Positions 26,055 to 34,390 of a stretch of 64,000 bases of DNA are shown piece by piece. Made by a program: the position numbers and the translations under genes. Position 1 is the stretch's first letter; each line of letters starts with the position of its first letter. The notes under the pieces were generated by a model. The model was not told the DNA's origin and did no database searches. It saw nothing but the letters and a program-made list of their open reading frames with translations. This DNA comes from Nocardia rhamnosiphila NBRC 108938 (GTDB taxonomy: Bacteria; Actinomycetota; Actinomycetes; Mycobacteriales; Mycobacteriaceae): assembly GCF_000720425.1 (NCBI RefSeq), contig NZ_JOAJ01000001.1, positions 1,550,001 to 1,614,000 on the forward strand, in the 5' to 3' direction.

Positions 26055-27287
26055 ATGGCGTCGACCGCAGCGGATCCGACCACGAGCGTCGAACTCTCCT
26101 ACCGGGCTTTCGGCCCCACCGGTGACGCGCCGACCGTAGTCCTGCTGGGCTCGCTCGGTTCGGACCGGTCCATGTGGGACCCGCAGATCGCCGCGCTGGC
26201 CGCCGGCCACCGGATACTCGCGGTCGAGCTGCGCGGGCACGGCGAATCCCCCTCTCCGGCAGGCGATTACACCGTCGCCGAACTAGCCGGTGATGTACTC
26301 GCGCTGCTGGACCGGCTGGGCCGCGACGCGGTGCACCTGGTCGGGTTGTCGCTCGGCGGTGCGGTCGCCCAGCGGATCGCCGCCTACCATCCCACCCGGA
26401 TCCACACCCTCACCCTGCTCTGCACCGCCGCGAAATTCGGTACCCCGCAGACCTGGCTCGACCGGGCTGCCGCGGTACGCGCCGAGGGCACCGGATCTCT
26501 CGCCGAAGCCGTGGTGGGCCGCTGGTTCACCGCCGGCCTCGCCGCCCGGGACCCCGAACTCATCGCCCGCAGCCGGGCTATGGTCGCCGCCACGCCGGAC
26601 GCGGGCTACGCCGCCTGCTGTGTCGCCCTCGCACAGTGGGACGGGCGCCCCGATCTCGCCCGGATCACGGCCCCCACCCTGGTGATCGCCGGTGCCCAGG
26701 ACCCGGCCACCACACCCGGCGATATGCGCGCCCTCGCCGACGGGATCGCGAATTCCGTACTGCACGTGCTCGATCCCGCCGCCCACCTGGCCAATGTCGA
26801 ACAGGCCGGACAGGTGTCGGCGCTGATCACCGCGCATATCGCCGGCCGGAGTGAACGCACCGCGGCATTCGAGCGGGGGATGCGGATGCGGCGCGCGGTA
26901 CTCGGGGACGCCCACGTCGACCGCGCCGTGGCCGGAACCACCGAATTCACCGAGCCGTTCCAGGATTTCATCACCCGCACCGCCTGGGGCGATATCTGGA
27001 GCCGGCCCGGCCTGGATCAGCACACCAGGCGGCTGCTCACCCTCGCTGTACTCACTGCCGTGGGCAACACCCACGAGCTCGATATGCACATCCGCGCGGC
27101 ACTGCGGGCCGGGCTCGAGCCGGCCGAGCTCGCCGAGGTGTTCCTGCACACCGCGGTCTACGCGGGTGTGCCGAACAGTAACCTCGCCTTCGGACTCGGC
27201 AAGGCGGCACTGGCCGACGGTGTCGGGTCCCGCCCGGCCGACGACACCGCGGCCGGACCCGCCGACGAGGAAACACATCGATCATGA
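26055..27287 (+). CDS. pcaL: Bifunctional enol-lactone hydrolase / 4-carboxymuconolactone decarboxylase (PcaD-PcaC fusion)
   Basis: This 410-aa fusion covers two pathway steps. Residues about 1-262 form an alpha/beta hydrolase with nucleophile Ser99 in GLSLGGAVAQ (enol-lactone hydrolase, PcaD part). Residues about 275-395 form the carboxymuconolactone decarboxylase domain (RTAWGDIWSRPGLDQHTRRL, GNTHELDMHIRAAL, FLHTAVYAGVPNSN). PcaL fusions are known from Rhodococcus and Streptomyces. The stop overlaps the pcaR start (ATGA). Confidence 0.95.
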   Translation: MASTAADPTTSVELSYRAFGPTGDAPTVVLLGSLGSDRSMWDPQIAALAAGHRILAVELRGHGESPSPAGDYTVAELAGDVLALLDRLGRDAVHLVGLSLGGAVAQRIAAYHPTRIHTLTLLCTAAKFGTPQTWLDRAAAVRAEGTGSLAEAVVGRWFTAGLAARDPELIARSRAMVAATPDAGYAACCVALAQWDGRPDLARITAPTLVIAGAQDPATTPGDMRALADGIANSVLHVLDPAAHLANVEQAGQVSALITAHIAGRSERTAAFERGMRMRRAVLGDAHVDRAVAGTTEFTEPFQDFITRTAWGDIWSRPGLDQHTRRLLTLAVLTAVGNTHELDMHIRAALRAGLEPAELAEVFLHTAVYAGVPNSNLAFGLGKAALADGVGSRPADDTAAGPADEETHRS

Positions 27288-28063
27288 CCGAACCCTCACC
27301 GGACTACGTGCAGTCGCTGGGCCGCGGCCTCGCCGTGATCCGCTCCTTCGACGCCGGCCATCCCCGGCGCACGCTCAGCGAGGTCGCCAAGGCCACCGAC
27401 CTGACCCGGGCGACCGCGCGCCGCTTCCTGTTGACCCTGGTGGAACTGGGCTACGTGCGCACCGACGGCTCACTGTTCTGGCTCACCCCCCGCGTACTGG
27501 AACTCGGCTACAGCTATCTGTCGAGTCTGAGCCTGCCCGAGGTCGCCGGGCCCCATCTGGAGAGCCTCGCCAACCAGGTACACGAATCGACCTCGGTCTC
27601 CATCCTCGACGGTGAGGACATCGTCTATGTGGCCCGCGTACCGGTGAGCCGCATCATGACCGTCTCCATCACCATCGGGACGCGCTTCCCCGCCTACAGC
27701 ACCTCGATGGGCCGGGTACTACTGGCCGGGCTCCCCGAGGCGGCGTTCGAGGAGTACCTCGCGAAAGTGAGCCTCACCCCGCTCACCGACCGCACCGTCC
27801 TCACCGCCGACGAACTGCGCGAACAGGTACACCGCACCCGGGAATCCGGCTACTGCCTGGTCGACCAGGAACTCGAGCAGGGGTTGCGCTCGATGGCCGC
27901 CCCCATCCGCGACCACACCGGCACGGTGTGCGCCGCGGTGAACATCTCCACCCACGCCGCCCGGTACACCGCCGCGAGCGTACGGGCCGACCTGCTGCCC
28001 CCGCTGCTGGCCACGGCCGCGGCCATCAGCACCGATCTCGCGCAGGTACAGAACCGCGCCTGA
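27284..28063 (+). CDS. pcaR: IclR-family regulator of the beta-ketoadipate genes
   Basis: This 259-aa IclR protein has an N-terminal winged helix (TLSEVAKATDLTRATARRFL) and a C-terminal effector domain with VSRIMTVSITIGTRFPAYST and YCLVDQELEQGLRSMAAPIR. It lies inside the operon between pcaL and pcaF with ATGA coupling, so it would autoregulate. The likely target is the direct-repeat site in front of pcaH and pcaI. Confidence 0.93.
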   Translation: MTEPSPDYVQSLGRGLAVIRSFDAGHPRRTLSEVAKATDLTRATARRFLLTLVELGYVRTDGSLFWLTPRVLELGYSYLSSLSLPEVAGPHLESLANQVHESTSVSILDGEDIVYVARVPVSRIMTVSITIGTRFPAYSTSMGRVLLAGLPEAAFEEYLAKVSLTPLTDRTVLTADELREQVHRTRESGYCLVDQELEQGLRSMAAPIRDHTGTVCAAVNISTHAARYTAASVRADLLPPLLATAAAISTDLAQVQNRA

Positions 28064-28081
28064 GTACGACGAAGGAATGCC

Positions 28082-29293
28082 ATGATCGACGCCGTCATCT
28101 GCGAACCCCTGCGCACCCCGGTGGGCCGGTTCGGCGGGGTGTTCAAAGATGTCGCCCCGGAAACCCTGGCCGCCGGCCTGATCACCGAACTCCTCGACCG
28201 CACCGGCCTGTCCGCGGACCAGATCGACGACGTCGTCCTCGGCCAGGCCTCCCCCAACGGCGAGGCGCCGGCGATCGGCCGGATCGCGGCGCTGGACGCC
28301 GGGCTCGGCGTCGAGGTGCCCGGCCTGCAGGTCGACCGGCGCTGCGGCTCGGGACTACAGGCCGTCCTGCAGGCGTGTATGCAGGTCGCCACCGGCGGCA
28401 GCGACCTGGTGCTGGCCGGCGGTACGGAATCCATGAGCCGGGCCGAGTTCTACGCCACCGATATGCGCTGGGGCGTCAAAGGCGACGGTATAGCCCTGAG
28501 CGACCGGCTGGCCCGAGCCCGGATCAGCGCGGGCGGCAGCAATTTCCCGGTCCCGGGCGGCATGATCGAAACCGCGGAGAATCTACGCGCCGAATACTCC
28601 ATCGGCCGGGCGGAGCAGGACGCGCTGGCGGTGCAGTCGCACCAGCGGGCCGTCGCCGCCCAGCAGGCCGGCCGCTTCGCCGACGAGATCGTCGGGGTGG
28701 CGGTGCCACAGCGGAAATCGGACCCGATCCTGGTCGACACCGACGAACACCCCCGCGCCGACACCACCGTGGAAGCCCTGGCGAAACTGCGCCCGATCCG
28801 CGGCGGTGTCGATCCCGACGCCACTGTGACCGCCGGTAACGCCAGCGGTCAGAACGACGGGGCCGCGCTCTGTATCGTCACCACCGCCGCCCGCGCCCGC
28901 GCCCTGGGCCTGCGGCCACTCGCCCGCCTCGCCTCCTGGGCCGCCGCCGGAGTACCGCCGCGCACCATGGGTATCGGTCCGGTGCCCGCGACCGAGAAAG
29001 CCTTGGCGCGAGCGGATCTGACGCTCGACGATATGTCGGTCATCGAGCTGAACGAGGCATTCGCCGCGCAGACCCTCGCGGTCCTGCGCAACTGGAAGAT
29101 CGAGCCCGACGACGAACGCCTCAACCCCAACGGTTCGGGAATCTCCCTGGGTCACCCGGTGGGCGCCACCGGCGCCCGCATCCTCGCCACCCTGCTGCGC
29201 GAACTGGACCGCCGCGAGGGCCGCTACGGCCTGGAAACCATGTGCATCGGCGGCGGGCAGGGACTGGCGGCGGTTTTCGAACGCATCGCCTAG
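28082..29293 (+). CDS. pcaF: Beta-ketoadipyl-CoA thiolase
   Basis: This 403-aa thiolase cleaves beta-ketoadipyl-CoA to succinyl-CoA and acetyl-CoA. The nucleophile is Cys88 (RRCGSGLQAVLQA); the C-terminal active-site blocks are GSGISLGHPVGATGARI and ETMCIGGGQGLAAVFER. It starts at ATG 28082 after GAAGGAA. It closes the pcaHGBLRF operon and is followed by a strong hairpin. The acetyl-CoA acetyltransferase at 35230 belongs to a different pathway. Confidence 0.95.
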   Translation: MIDAVICEPLRTPVGRFGGVFKDVAPETLAAGLITELLDRTGLSADQIDDVVLGQASPNGEAPAIGRIAALDAGLGVEVPGLQVDRRCGSGLQAVLQACMQVATGGSDLVLAGGTESMSRAEFYATDMRWGVKGDGIALSDRLARARISAGGSNFPVPGGMIETAENLRAEYSIGRAEQDALAVQSHQRAVAAQQAGRFADEIVGVAVPQRKSDPILVDTDEHPRADTTVEALAKLRPIRGGVDPDATVTAGNASGQNDGAALCIVTTAARARALGLRPLARLASWAAAGVPPRTMGIGPVPATEKALARADLTLDDMSVIELNEAFAAQTLAVLRNWKIEPDDERLNPNGSGISLGHPVGATGARILATLLRELDRREGRYGLETMCIGGGQGLAAVFERIA

Positions 29294-29338
29294 GGCATTC
29301 GCACAGGTAGCATCCCGAGGACCGGACAAGCCGTTGCC

Positions 29339-29367
29339 GGCCCCGAGCCCGGCCTGGGCTCGGGGCC
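29339..29367. terminator. Terminator hairpin after pcaF
   Basis: Perfect 11-base arms GGCCCCGAGCC and GGCTCGGGGCC with a seven-base loop lie 45 bases after the pcaF stop. No T-tract follows, but the position and stability support a terminator. Confidence 0.75.
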
Positions 29368-29615
29368 GTAGAGCCGTTGGCGGGGCAGCGCCGGGCGTCG
29401 GCTCAGGACCACGGGCGGACGGTCTCATAGCGCGGGGCGGATGTAGGACGGGTTTCCGAATGCCGCACCGAGACCCGACCCGAAAGCCCGATCCGGTTCC
29501 CGGATCCTCGACCGGCTTGGAACGCAACCCCGCGTGTCTGCCCGGCCACCGGGTGTACACGCCGTATTCTGCGCCCGACCAGGCTTTATCCGGCTTCGTC
29601 GAGCGGGAGGTAGGC

Positions 29616-29717
29616 ATGGCGGGCGAGTTCGAACGCGGCCGGGGCAGGGCCGCGGCACTGCGGTGGCGCCCGAACGCGCCCGGGGCCGTGGCCGCCGGCC
29701 GGAGCACCGGCCACTGA
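29616..29717 (+). other. Short ORF with strong ribosome-binding site before the ligase gene, possible broken ligase 5' end
   Basis: ATG 29616 follows GCGGGAGG at good spacing and opens a 33-codon frame beginning MAGEFERGRGRAAALRWRPN and ending at 29717. It overlaps the 5' end assumed for the ligase but in a different frame. It could be a leader ORF or the true ligase start separated from its body by a frameshift or sequence error. It has no family resemblance by itself. Confidence 0.35.
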
Positions 29718-30688
29718 GCCCCGCGGACCGGGCGGCGGTCCCGGCGCCGATGCTCGCCACCTCGGGCCGCCCGCCGGACGGCCCGGACTGGGCGGTGGAG
29801 ATGAAATGGGACGGGGTCCGCGCCATCGTGATCTGCGCGGGCGCGGACTGCCGCCTCTACAGCCGCAACCGCCGCGAGATCACCGGCTCCTATCCCGACC
29901 TGGTCACCGCCCTCACCGGCCACCTCGGTGGCCGGGACCTGGTGCTCGACGGCGAGATCATCGCCCAGACCCCGGCCGGTGTGCCGTCGTTCCGCCTACT
30001 GCAGCGCCGTATGCACGTGGTACGGCCGGGCCGGGCGCTGATCGGTGCGGTACCGGTACAGCTGTTCCTGTTCGACATCCTCGCCGACGCCGGTGCGGAC
30101 GTGACCGGGCTGAGCTACCTCGACCGTCGCGACCGCCTGCAGGCGCTCGCACTGGACACCGCGCCGGTGCAGACTCCGCCGTACTGGGTGGACGCCCCCG
30201 CCGACCGGTTGCTCGCCGCGGCACGGGACAACGGGCTGGAAGGCATCATCTCCAAACGCCTCGACTCGACCTACCTTCCCGGCAGCCGCTCCCGGTCCTG
30301 GATCAAGACCCCGATCCGCAAGACCACCGAGGCCGTCGTGGCCGGCTGGACCGCCGGCACCGGCTCGGCGGGCGCGACCTTCGGATCGCTGATCCTCGCC
30401 GCCCACGACGCCGACGGACGGTTGGTGCACATCGGCAATGTGGGTACCGGGTTCACGACGGCCGCGCGCCGGGCGCTGCGGGCCAGGCTCGACGAGATCG
30501 CCCGCGCCGAGGCGCTGTTCCCCCTGACCCCGGGACGCTTCGGCCGTCCCGGGACCCCGCATTGGGTGGATCCGGTGCTCGTCGGCGATATCGAGTACCG
30601 CGAGTACACCGGCGAAGGGCTCCGGCATCCGAGTTGGAGAGGCCTGCGCACCGACAAGACCCCGGACGAGGTGGGCATGCCCGCGTAA
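29663..30688 (+). CDS. ATP-dependent DNA ligase (LigC/LigD-ligase-domain type)
   Basis: This protein has the adenylation lysine in VEMKWDGVRAI (Lys48 if GTG 29663 is used), the motif III-IV region LVLDGEIIAQTPAG, VQLFLFDILAD and GLEGIISKRLDSTYLPGSRS with motif V RSWIKTP. An OB-fold tail ends with WRGLRTDKTPDEV. No polymerase or nuclease domain is present, so it resembles the stand-alone ligases linked to actinobacterial NHEJ or backup repair. The start is uncertain: GTG 29663 or ATG 29750 in frame, while the only strong ribosome-binding site belongs to an out-of-frame ATG at 29616. No ku gene is seen. Confidence 0.85.
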   Translation: MAPERARGRGRRPEHRPLSPADRAAVPAPMLATSGRPPDGPDWAVEMKWDGVRAIVICAGADCRLYSRNRREITGSYPDLVTALTGHLGGRDLVLDGEIIAQTPAGVPSFRLLQRRMHVVRPGRALIGAVPVQLFLFDILADAGADVTGLSYLDRRDRLQALALDTAPVQTPPYWVDAPADRLLAAARDNGLEGIISKRLDSTYLPGSRSRSWIKTPIRKTTEAVVAGWTAGTGSAGATFGSLILAAHDADGRLVHIGNVGTGFTTAARRALRARLDEIARAEALFPLTPGRFGRPGTPHWVDPVLVGDIEYREYTGEGLRHPSWRGLRTDKTPDEVGMPA

Positions 30689-30780
30689 TGCCGGATCCGC
30701 GTTTCGCGATCGGCCCGTGCCTCCGCCGCGGTATCCCGGAAATTCCGGCACCACGGCGTCTCCCGGTACATCCTCTGGGT

Positions 30781-31527
30781 ATGAGCACGCAGCCGACCAC
30801 CGATCCCGAAACTTCCGATGCGCCCGATTATTCCGCTACGCATCTGGACCACCCCAGCCCCCGCCTGCTCTACGCGGTCCGGCACGGCCAGAGCACCATC
30901 AATGCCGGTATCCGGCCCGCGACCCCCGCCGAATCCGACGATATGGTCATCGAGCTGACCGATCTCGGAAAGCGCCAGGCGGTCGCCCTCGGGCGATGGG
31001 CTGCCGCGCTGCCGCCGGAGCAGCTTCCGGAAATCGTCCTGTGCTCCCCGTATCGCCGGGCCGTACAGACCTGGCAACTCGCGGAAGCCGAACTCCGGGC
31101 GGCCGGCGTCGCGCTGCCCCGCCGGGTGACCGACCCGCGTCTGTACGACCGGTTCCGCGGCACGCTGGCCCATATTCCCGTCTCGGAGGTCCGGGAGCGC
31201 TACCCCGAGCAGTACGCGGCCGAACAGGCCGACCCGCTCGGTTACCGGCCGCCCGGCGGCGAATCCTTCCACGATGTCGCCGCCCGGATGACGGGGGTGC
31301 TCGATCGCATCGCCGCCGATACCCGGCATCGCCGGGTCCTCATCGTCGCGCACGACGCGGTGATCCTGCTGCTGCGCCGCCTGCTCGAGCACCTCGACGA
31401 CGCCGGGACGCTCGCCGTCGCCGCCCAGGGGTTGGCCGGAAACGCCTCGGTCACCGCATGGGCCGAGGAGGCCGGCGGCTACCGCCTGCTGTACTACGAC
31501 CACCGCGCGCATCTCCCGCACACATGA
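30781..31527 (+). CDS. Histidine phosphatase (phosphoglycerate-mutase-like) family protein
   Basis: This 248-aa protein starts at ATG 30781. The family signature is LLYAVRHGQSTINAG, where His of RHG is the phospho-acceptor, and the second catalytic His is in VLIVAHDAVILLLRRLLEHL. Other conserved blocks are LTDLGKRQAVALGRWAA, LCSPYRRAVQT and YRPPGGESFHDVAARM. The substrate cannot be predicted. It begins 92 bases after the ligase gene. Confidence 0.9.
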   Translation: MSTQPTTDPETSDAPDYSATHLDHPSPRLLYAVRHGQSTINAGIRPATPAESDDMVIELTDLGKRQAVALGRWAAALPPEQLPEIVLCSPYRRAVQTWQLAEAELRAAGVALPRRVTDPRLYDRFRGTLAHIPVSEVRERYPEQYAAEQADPLGYRPPGGESFHDVAARMTGVLDRIAADTRHRRVLIVAHDAVILLLRRLLEHLDDAGTLAVAAQGLAGNASVTAWAEEAGGYRLLYYDHRAHLPHT

Positions 31528-31598
31528 CCGCCCGGGGCCGGGTGGACAGCCACCGGGTTGTCCCGGGGTCGCGGCATTGTTACTGTCCGTTTCGTACA

Positions 31599-31758
31599 CG
31601 TTCTCAGGGCGGGGTGGAATTCCCCACCGGCGGTCATGGCATCCGGTCGGATCCGGTGCACGAGCCCGCGAGCGCCACGGTGTCCTCGGACGCCGTGGGT
31701 CGAGCAGATTCCGGTGTGATCCCGGAGCCGACGGTCACAGTCCGGATGAAAGAGAACG
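31599..31758 (+). promoter_or_regulatory. FMN riboswitch (RFN element)
   Basis: The conserved RFN blocks appear in order: TTCTCAGGGCGGGGTGGAAT, TCCCCACCGGCGGTCAT, GAGCCCGCGAGCG, GCAGATTCCGGTGTGATCC, GAGCCGACGGTCACAGTC and CGGATGAAAGAGAAC. The closing stem pairs CGTTCTC (31599-31605) with GAGAACG (31752-31758). It lies 80 bases before the lumazine synthase start. FMN binding would lower expression of that gene by terminating transcription or hiding the ribosome-binding site. Confidence 0.95.
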
Positions 31759-31838
31759 CGGCACCGGAGTGCCCGCCCGCGGGTGTCTCCTGTTCGCGTC
31801 GTCATGCCCTGGGTGACACAGCGAGCAGGAGGAACAGA

Positions 31839-32285
31839 ATGTCACCCACACCGAACCGCATCGCACTCGTCGCCGCCCGGTGGCACGCCGAGATCGTCGG
31901 CCGGGCCGTCGCGGCCTGCCGAGCCGGGCTCACCGAACGCGGCATCGTCGATATCGAGGTGTTCGAAGTCCCCGGCGCCTTCGAAATCCCGTTGCGGATC
32001 AAACAATTGGCCACCACCGGCCGGTACGCGGGCATCGCGGGCTGCGCCTTGGTGGTGGACGGCGGTATCTACCGGCACGACTTCGTCGCGGCGACCGTGG
32101 TGGACGCGCTGATGCGGATACAGCTCGACACCGATGTACCGGTCTTCTCGGCGGTTCTGACCCCGCATCACTTCCACGAACACGCCGAGCATCTGGAGTA
32201 CTTCACCCGCCACTTCGAGATCAAGGGCGCGGAACTGGCCGCCGCCATCGCGGCCACGGTGACCGCGGCCCCGATCCCCGTCTGA
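31839..32285 (+). CDS. ribH: 6,7-dimethyl-8-ribityllumazine synthase, type II-like
   Basis: This 148-aa enzyme makes the penultimate riboflavin precursor from the ribityl-uracil and the dihydroxybutanone phosphate. It starts at ATG 31839 behind AGGAGGA. The pattern RIALVAARWHAEIV, VFEVPGAFEIPLRIKQL, VVDGGIYRHDFVAA and FSAVLTPHHFHEHAEHLEYF is that of type II (RibH2) lumazine synthases known from Brucella and Mesorhizobium, distinct from the usual actinobacterial type I enzyme of a rib operon. It is alone under an FMN riboswitch. A second, type I ribH is expected elsewhere in the genome. Confidence 0.92.
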   Translation: MSPTPNRIALVAARWHAEIVGRAVAACRAGLTERGIVDIEVFEVPGAFEIPLRIKQLATTGRYAGIAGCALVVDGGIYRHDFVAATVVDALMRIQLDTDVPVFSAVLTPHHFHEHAEHLEYFTRHFEIKGAELAAAIAATVTAAPIPV

Positions 32286-32297
32286 CCCGGATGCCGG

Positions 32298-32329
32298 ACG
32301 CCGCCGGGTGGGCCGACCCCCGGCGGCGT
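32298..32329. terminator. Terminator hairpin after ribH
   Basis: ACGCCGCCGGG (32298-32308) and CCCGGCGGCGT (32319-32329) pair perfectly over 11 bases with a ten-base loop, 12 bases after the ribH stop. No T-run is present. Confidence 0.75.
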
Positions 32330-32353
32330 TCCGGTCATCGGAATCGGCAGTTC

Positions 32354-32557
32354 TCAGAGCTGCGAACCACCGCCGTCCACGACGAGTTCGGCACCGGTCG
32401 TGTAGATGGCGTCGAACGCGAGGAACAGCACCACCCGGACGACTTCGGCCGGGGTTCCCCTGCGCGACATCGGGTTGTCCGCGGCCATCTGTGCCTTCGA
32501 CTGCTCCGCCGCGTCGCGGAGCGTCGACTCCGGAGCAACACGCCGCGCACTGGGCAT
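32354..32557 (-). pseudogene. C-terminal fragment of a short-chain dehydrogenase
   Basis: A 67-codon frame from ATG 32557 carries only the end of an SDR protein: ADNPMSRRGTPAEVVRVVLF and YTTGAELVVDGGGSQL, the region after the active site and the usual final strand. Cofactor loop and catalytic Tyr-Lys are missing, and the upstream sequence belongs to the radical SAM gene. It is therefore a truncated remnant. Confidence 0.75.
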
Positions 32558-32583
32558 CGGGGGCGGCTCGGTCGCCGGACACC

Positions 32584-33687
32584 TCAGAATGCGTAGCGCA
32601 CCGTCAGCCAGGGCGTCCGCTCGGCGATGAGGCCGGTGAGGGTAGCGACCCCGGCGGCTTTCACATTGTTGCGGTAGCGCACGTTCCACATCCCCGAACC
32701 GGAGCGTTTGGCCTGCTGGACGGCCGGCTGCCACAGCAGGTCCTCGGCCTTGGGATGCCAGCCGAGATTGACCTCGTGCAACTGTTCGTTGTGGGTGAGC
32801 ATGATGATCTCCGCGGCCGCCTGCGCCTTGAAGGCGGGCCCGGTGCCGTCGGAGAGCAGCTCCAGTAGCTCGCCCCAGTCCTCCTCCCAGCCGGGGCGGA
32901 CGACGACCGGGGAGAAGTTGACGTGGACCTCGTAGCCCGCCGCCACGAAGTCGTCGATCGCGGCGATGCGCTGCCGGATCGGCGTGGTGCGCAGATCGAG
33001 CAGCCGGGAGTCGGCCTCGGGCATGAGCGAGAATCGGATCCGGGTCCGCCAACGAGGATCCATGTCGAGCAGATCGCGGTTGACGTATTTGGTGGCGAAC
33101 GAGGCCTTCGCGGTGGGCCAGTCCCGGAACGCCGTGATCAGGTCGGCGACATTGTCGCTGACCAGTGCGTCGATCGAGCAGTCGCTGTTCTCCCCCAGGT
33201 CGTAGACCCACGCGTGGGGATCGCACTGGTTCGGCACGGTCTTGGGTCCCTGCCGGCGCACGTGCCGGCCGAGATAGCCGATGATCTTGTCGATATTGGT
33301 GAATACCGTGATCGGGTTGGCGTAGCCCTTGCGGCGGGGAACGTAGCAGTAGGCACACGCCATCGCGCAGCCGTTGGAGGTGGAGGGGGCGATCCAGTCC
33401 GCCGAACGCCCGTTCTCCCGGGCCGTCAGCGATTTCTTGACCCCGAGCACCAGGTCCTCGGTCTTGACCCGGATCCATCGGTCGATATTGCCCGCGTTGC
33501 CGTGCAACCGGTCGATCTGCCAGTGGGAGGCGACGGGGATGATCTCGGCGTCGGGGAAGCGCGCCCGCACCTGCTGCCCGCGCGGGCTCGCCAGCGCGTC
33601 CGGTTCGGCCCACAGGCGACGGATGTCCAGCAAGCGGGGTCCCGGTGTGGGCCGGACCGGGCCCGATACCGCGGCGGAGGCTGTCAT
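32584..33687 (-). CDS. Spore photoproduct lyase family radical SAM protein
   Basis: This 367-aa protein has the radical SAM cluster Cys107-X3-Cys111-X2-Cys114 (SNGCAMACAYCYVP) and a candidate H-donor Cys155 in VPNQCDPHAWVY, the region homologous to the conserved cysteine of spore photoproduct lyase. Further conserved parts are FATKYVNRDLLDMD and VHVNFSPVVVRPGWEEDW. Spore photoproduct lyase repairs UV-induced thymine dimers in endospores; relatives in non-sporulating actinobacteria have an untested role, perhaps in DNA repair or nucleotide modification. It is encoded alone. Confidence 0.88.
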   Translation of the reverse strand: MTASAAVSGPVRPTPGPRLLDIRRLWAEPDALASPRGQQVRARFPDAEIIPVASHWQIDRLHGNAGNIDRWIRVKTEDLVLGVKKSLTARENGRSADWIAPSTSNGCAMACAYCYVPRRKGYANPITVFTNIDKIIGYLGRHVRRQGPKTVPNQCDPHAWVYDLGENSDCSIDALVSDNVADLITAFRDWPTAKASFATKYVNRDLLDMDPRWRTRIRFSLMPEADSRLLDLRTTPIRQRIAAIDDFVAAGYEVHVNFSPVVVRPGWEEDWGELLELLSDGTGPAFKAQAAAEIIMLTHNEQLHEVNLGWHPKAEDLLWQPAVQQAKRSGSGMWNVRYRNNVKAAGVATLTGLIAERTPWLTVRYAF

Positions 33688-33850
33688 GCCCCCTGCCTAC
33701 GCCACACCCCCGACATTCCGGCGCGAACCGGCGGCCCGTGTGTCCGGCGACACCGCCGGCGTTCCCCCGGCCCCGCTCGGTTCCTATCCTGGAAGGACAC
33801 GCGTAGTTCCTGGTCACCGAGACGAAGCCACCGCGAACACAGGAGCACCC

Positions 33851-34309
33851 ATGGCCACTCTCCACTTCACGGAAACGACCGACGCGACACCCGAACAGTT
33901 CGTCGCCGCACTCACCGATTTCGGGCCGGGCCGCGAGGAACTGTTCGGGAACAGCACGGACAAATACCTCGAGGTGCACACCCGCGGCCCCACCGAAGCC
34001 GACGTCACGGAGGGATCGCGCGGAATCTGGGAACGCCTGCACTACGACTGGTCGAATCCGCATCGGGTGGTCATGACGACCACCGACTCCAACCTGTGGG
34101 GTGGCCGTTCCGGCCACACCTACCAGTTCACACCCCGCCCGGACGGAAAGACCGACGTGGATGTCGTCGTGGTCCGCGAGGGGAAGAATGTGGCCGGCCG
34201 GGCGCTGGGAGCCGTGGTCGGGTCGGTCGGCCGAGGCATGCTGCGGAATGCGTTCCACAAGACGGTCGAGGCAGTCGAAGCCCGCGCCAACGGAACACCA
34301 CAGAGCTGA
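33851..34309 (+). CDS. SRPBCC-family (polyketide cyclase/START-like) protein
   Basis: This 152-aa protein starts at ATG 33851 behind AGGAGCACCC. It has the SRPBCC features of a beta-sheet with helical lid (TLHFTETTDATPEQFVAALT, RLHYDWSNPHRVVMTTTDSN, a terminal amphipathic helix). Its ligand is unknown. It is convergent with the catabolic operon; GGCCGGGCGCGG and its inverse partly repeat in the 81-base gap and could terminate both. Confidence 0.82.
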   Translation: MATLHFTETTDATPEQFVAALTDFGPGREELFGNSTDKYLEVHTRGPTEADVTEGSRGIWERLHYDWSNPHRVVMTTTDSNLWGGRSGHTYQFTPRPDGKTDVDVVVVREGKNVAGRALGAVVGSVGRGMLRNAFHKTVEAVEARANGTPQS

Positions 34310-34390
34310 AGCCGGCCACCGGCTGCCGGCCGGGCGCGGCACCGGACGGATCGGCGTCCGCCGCGCACCGGCCGCCCGGCCACGGCGTGC

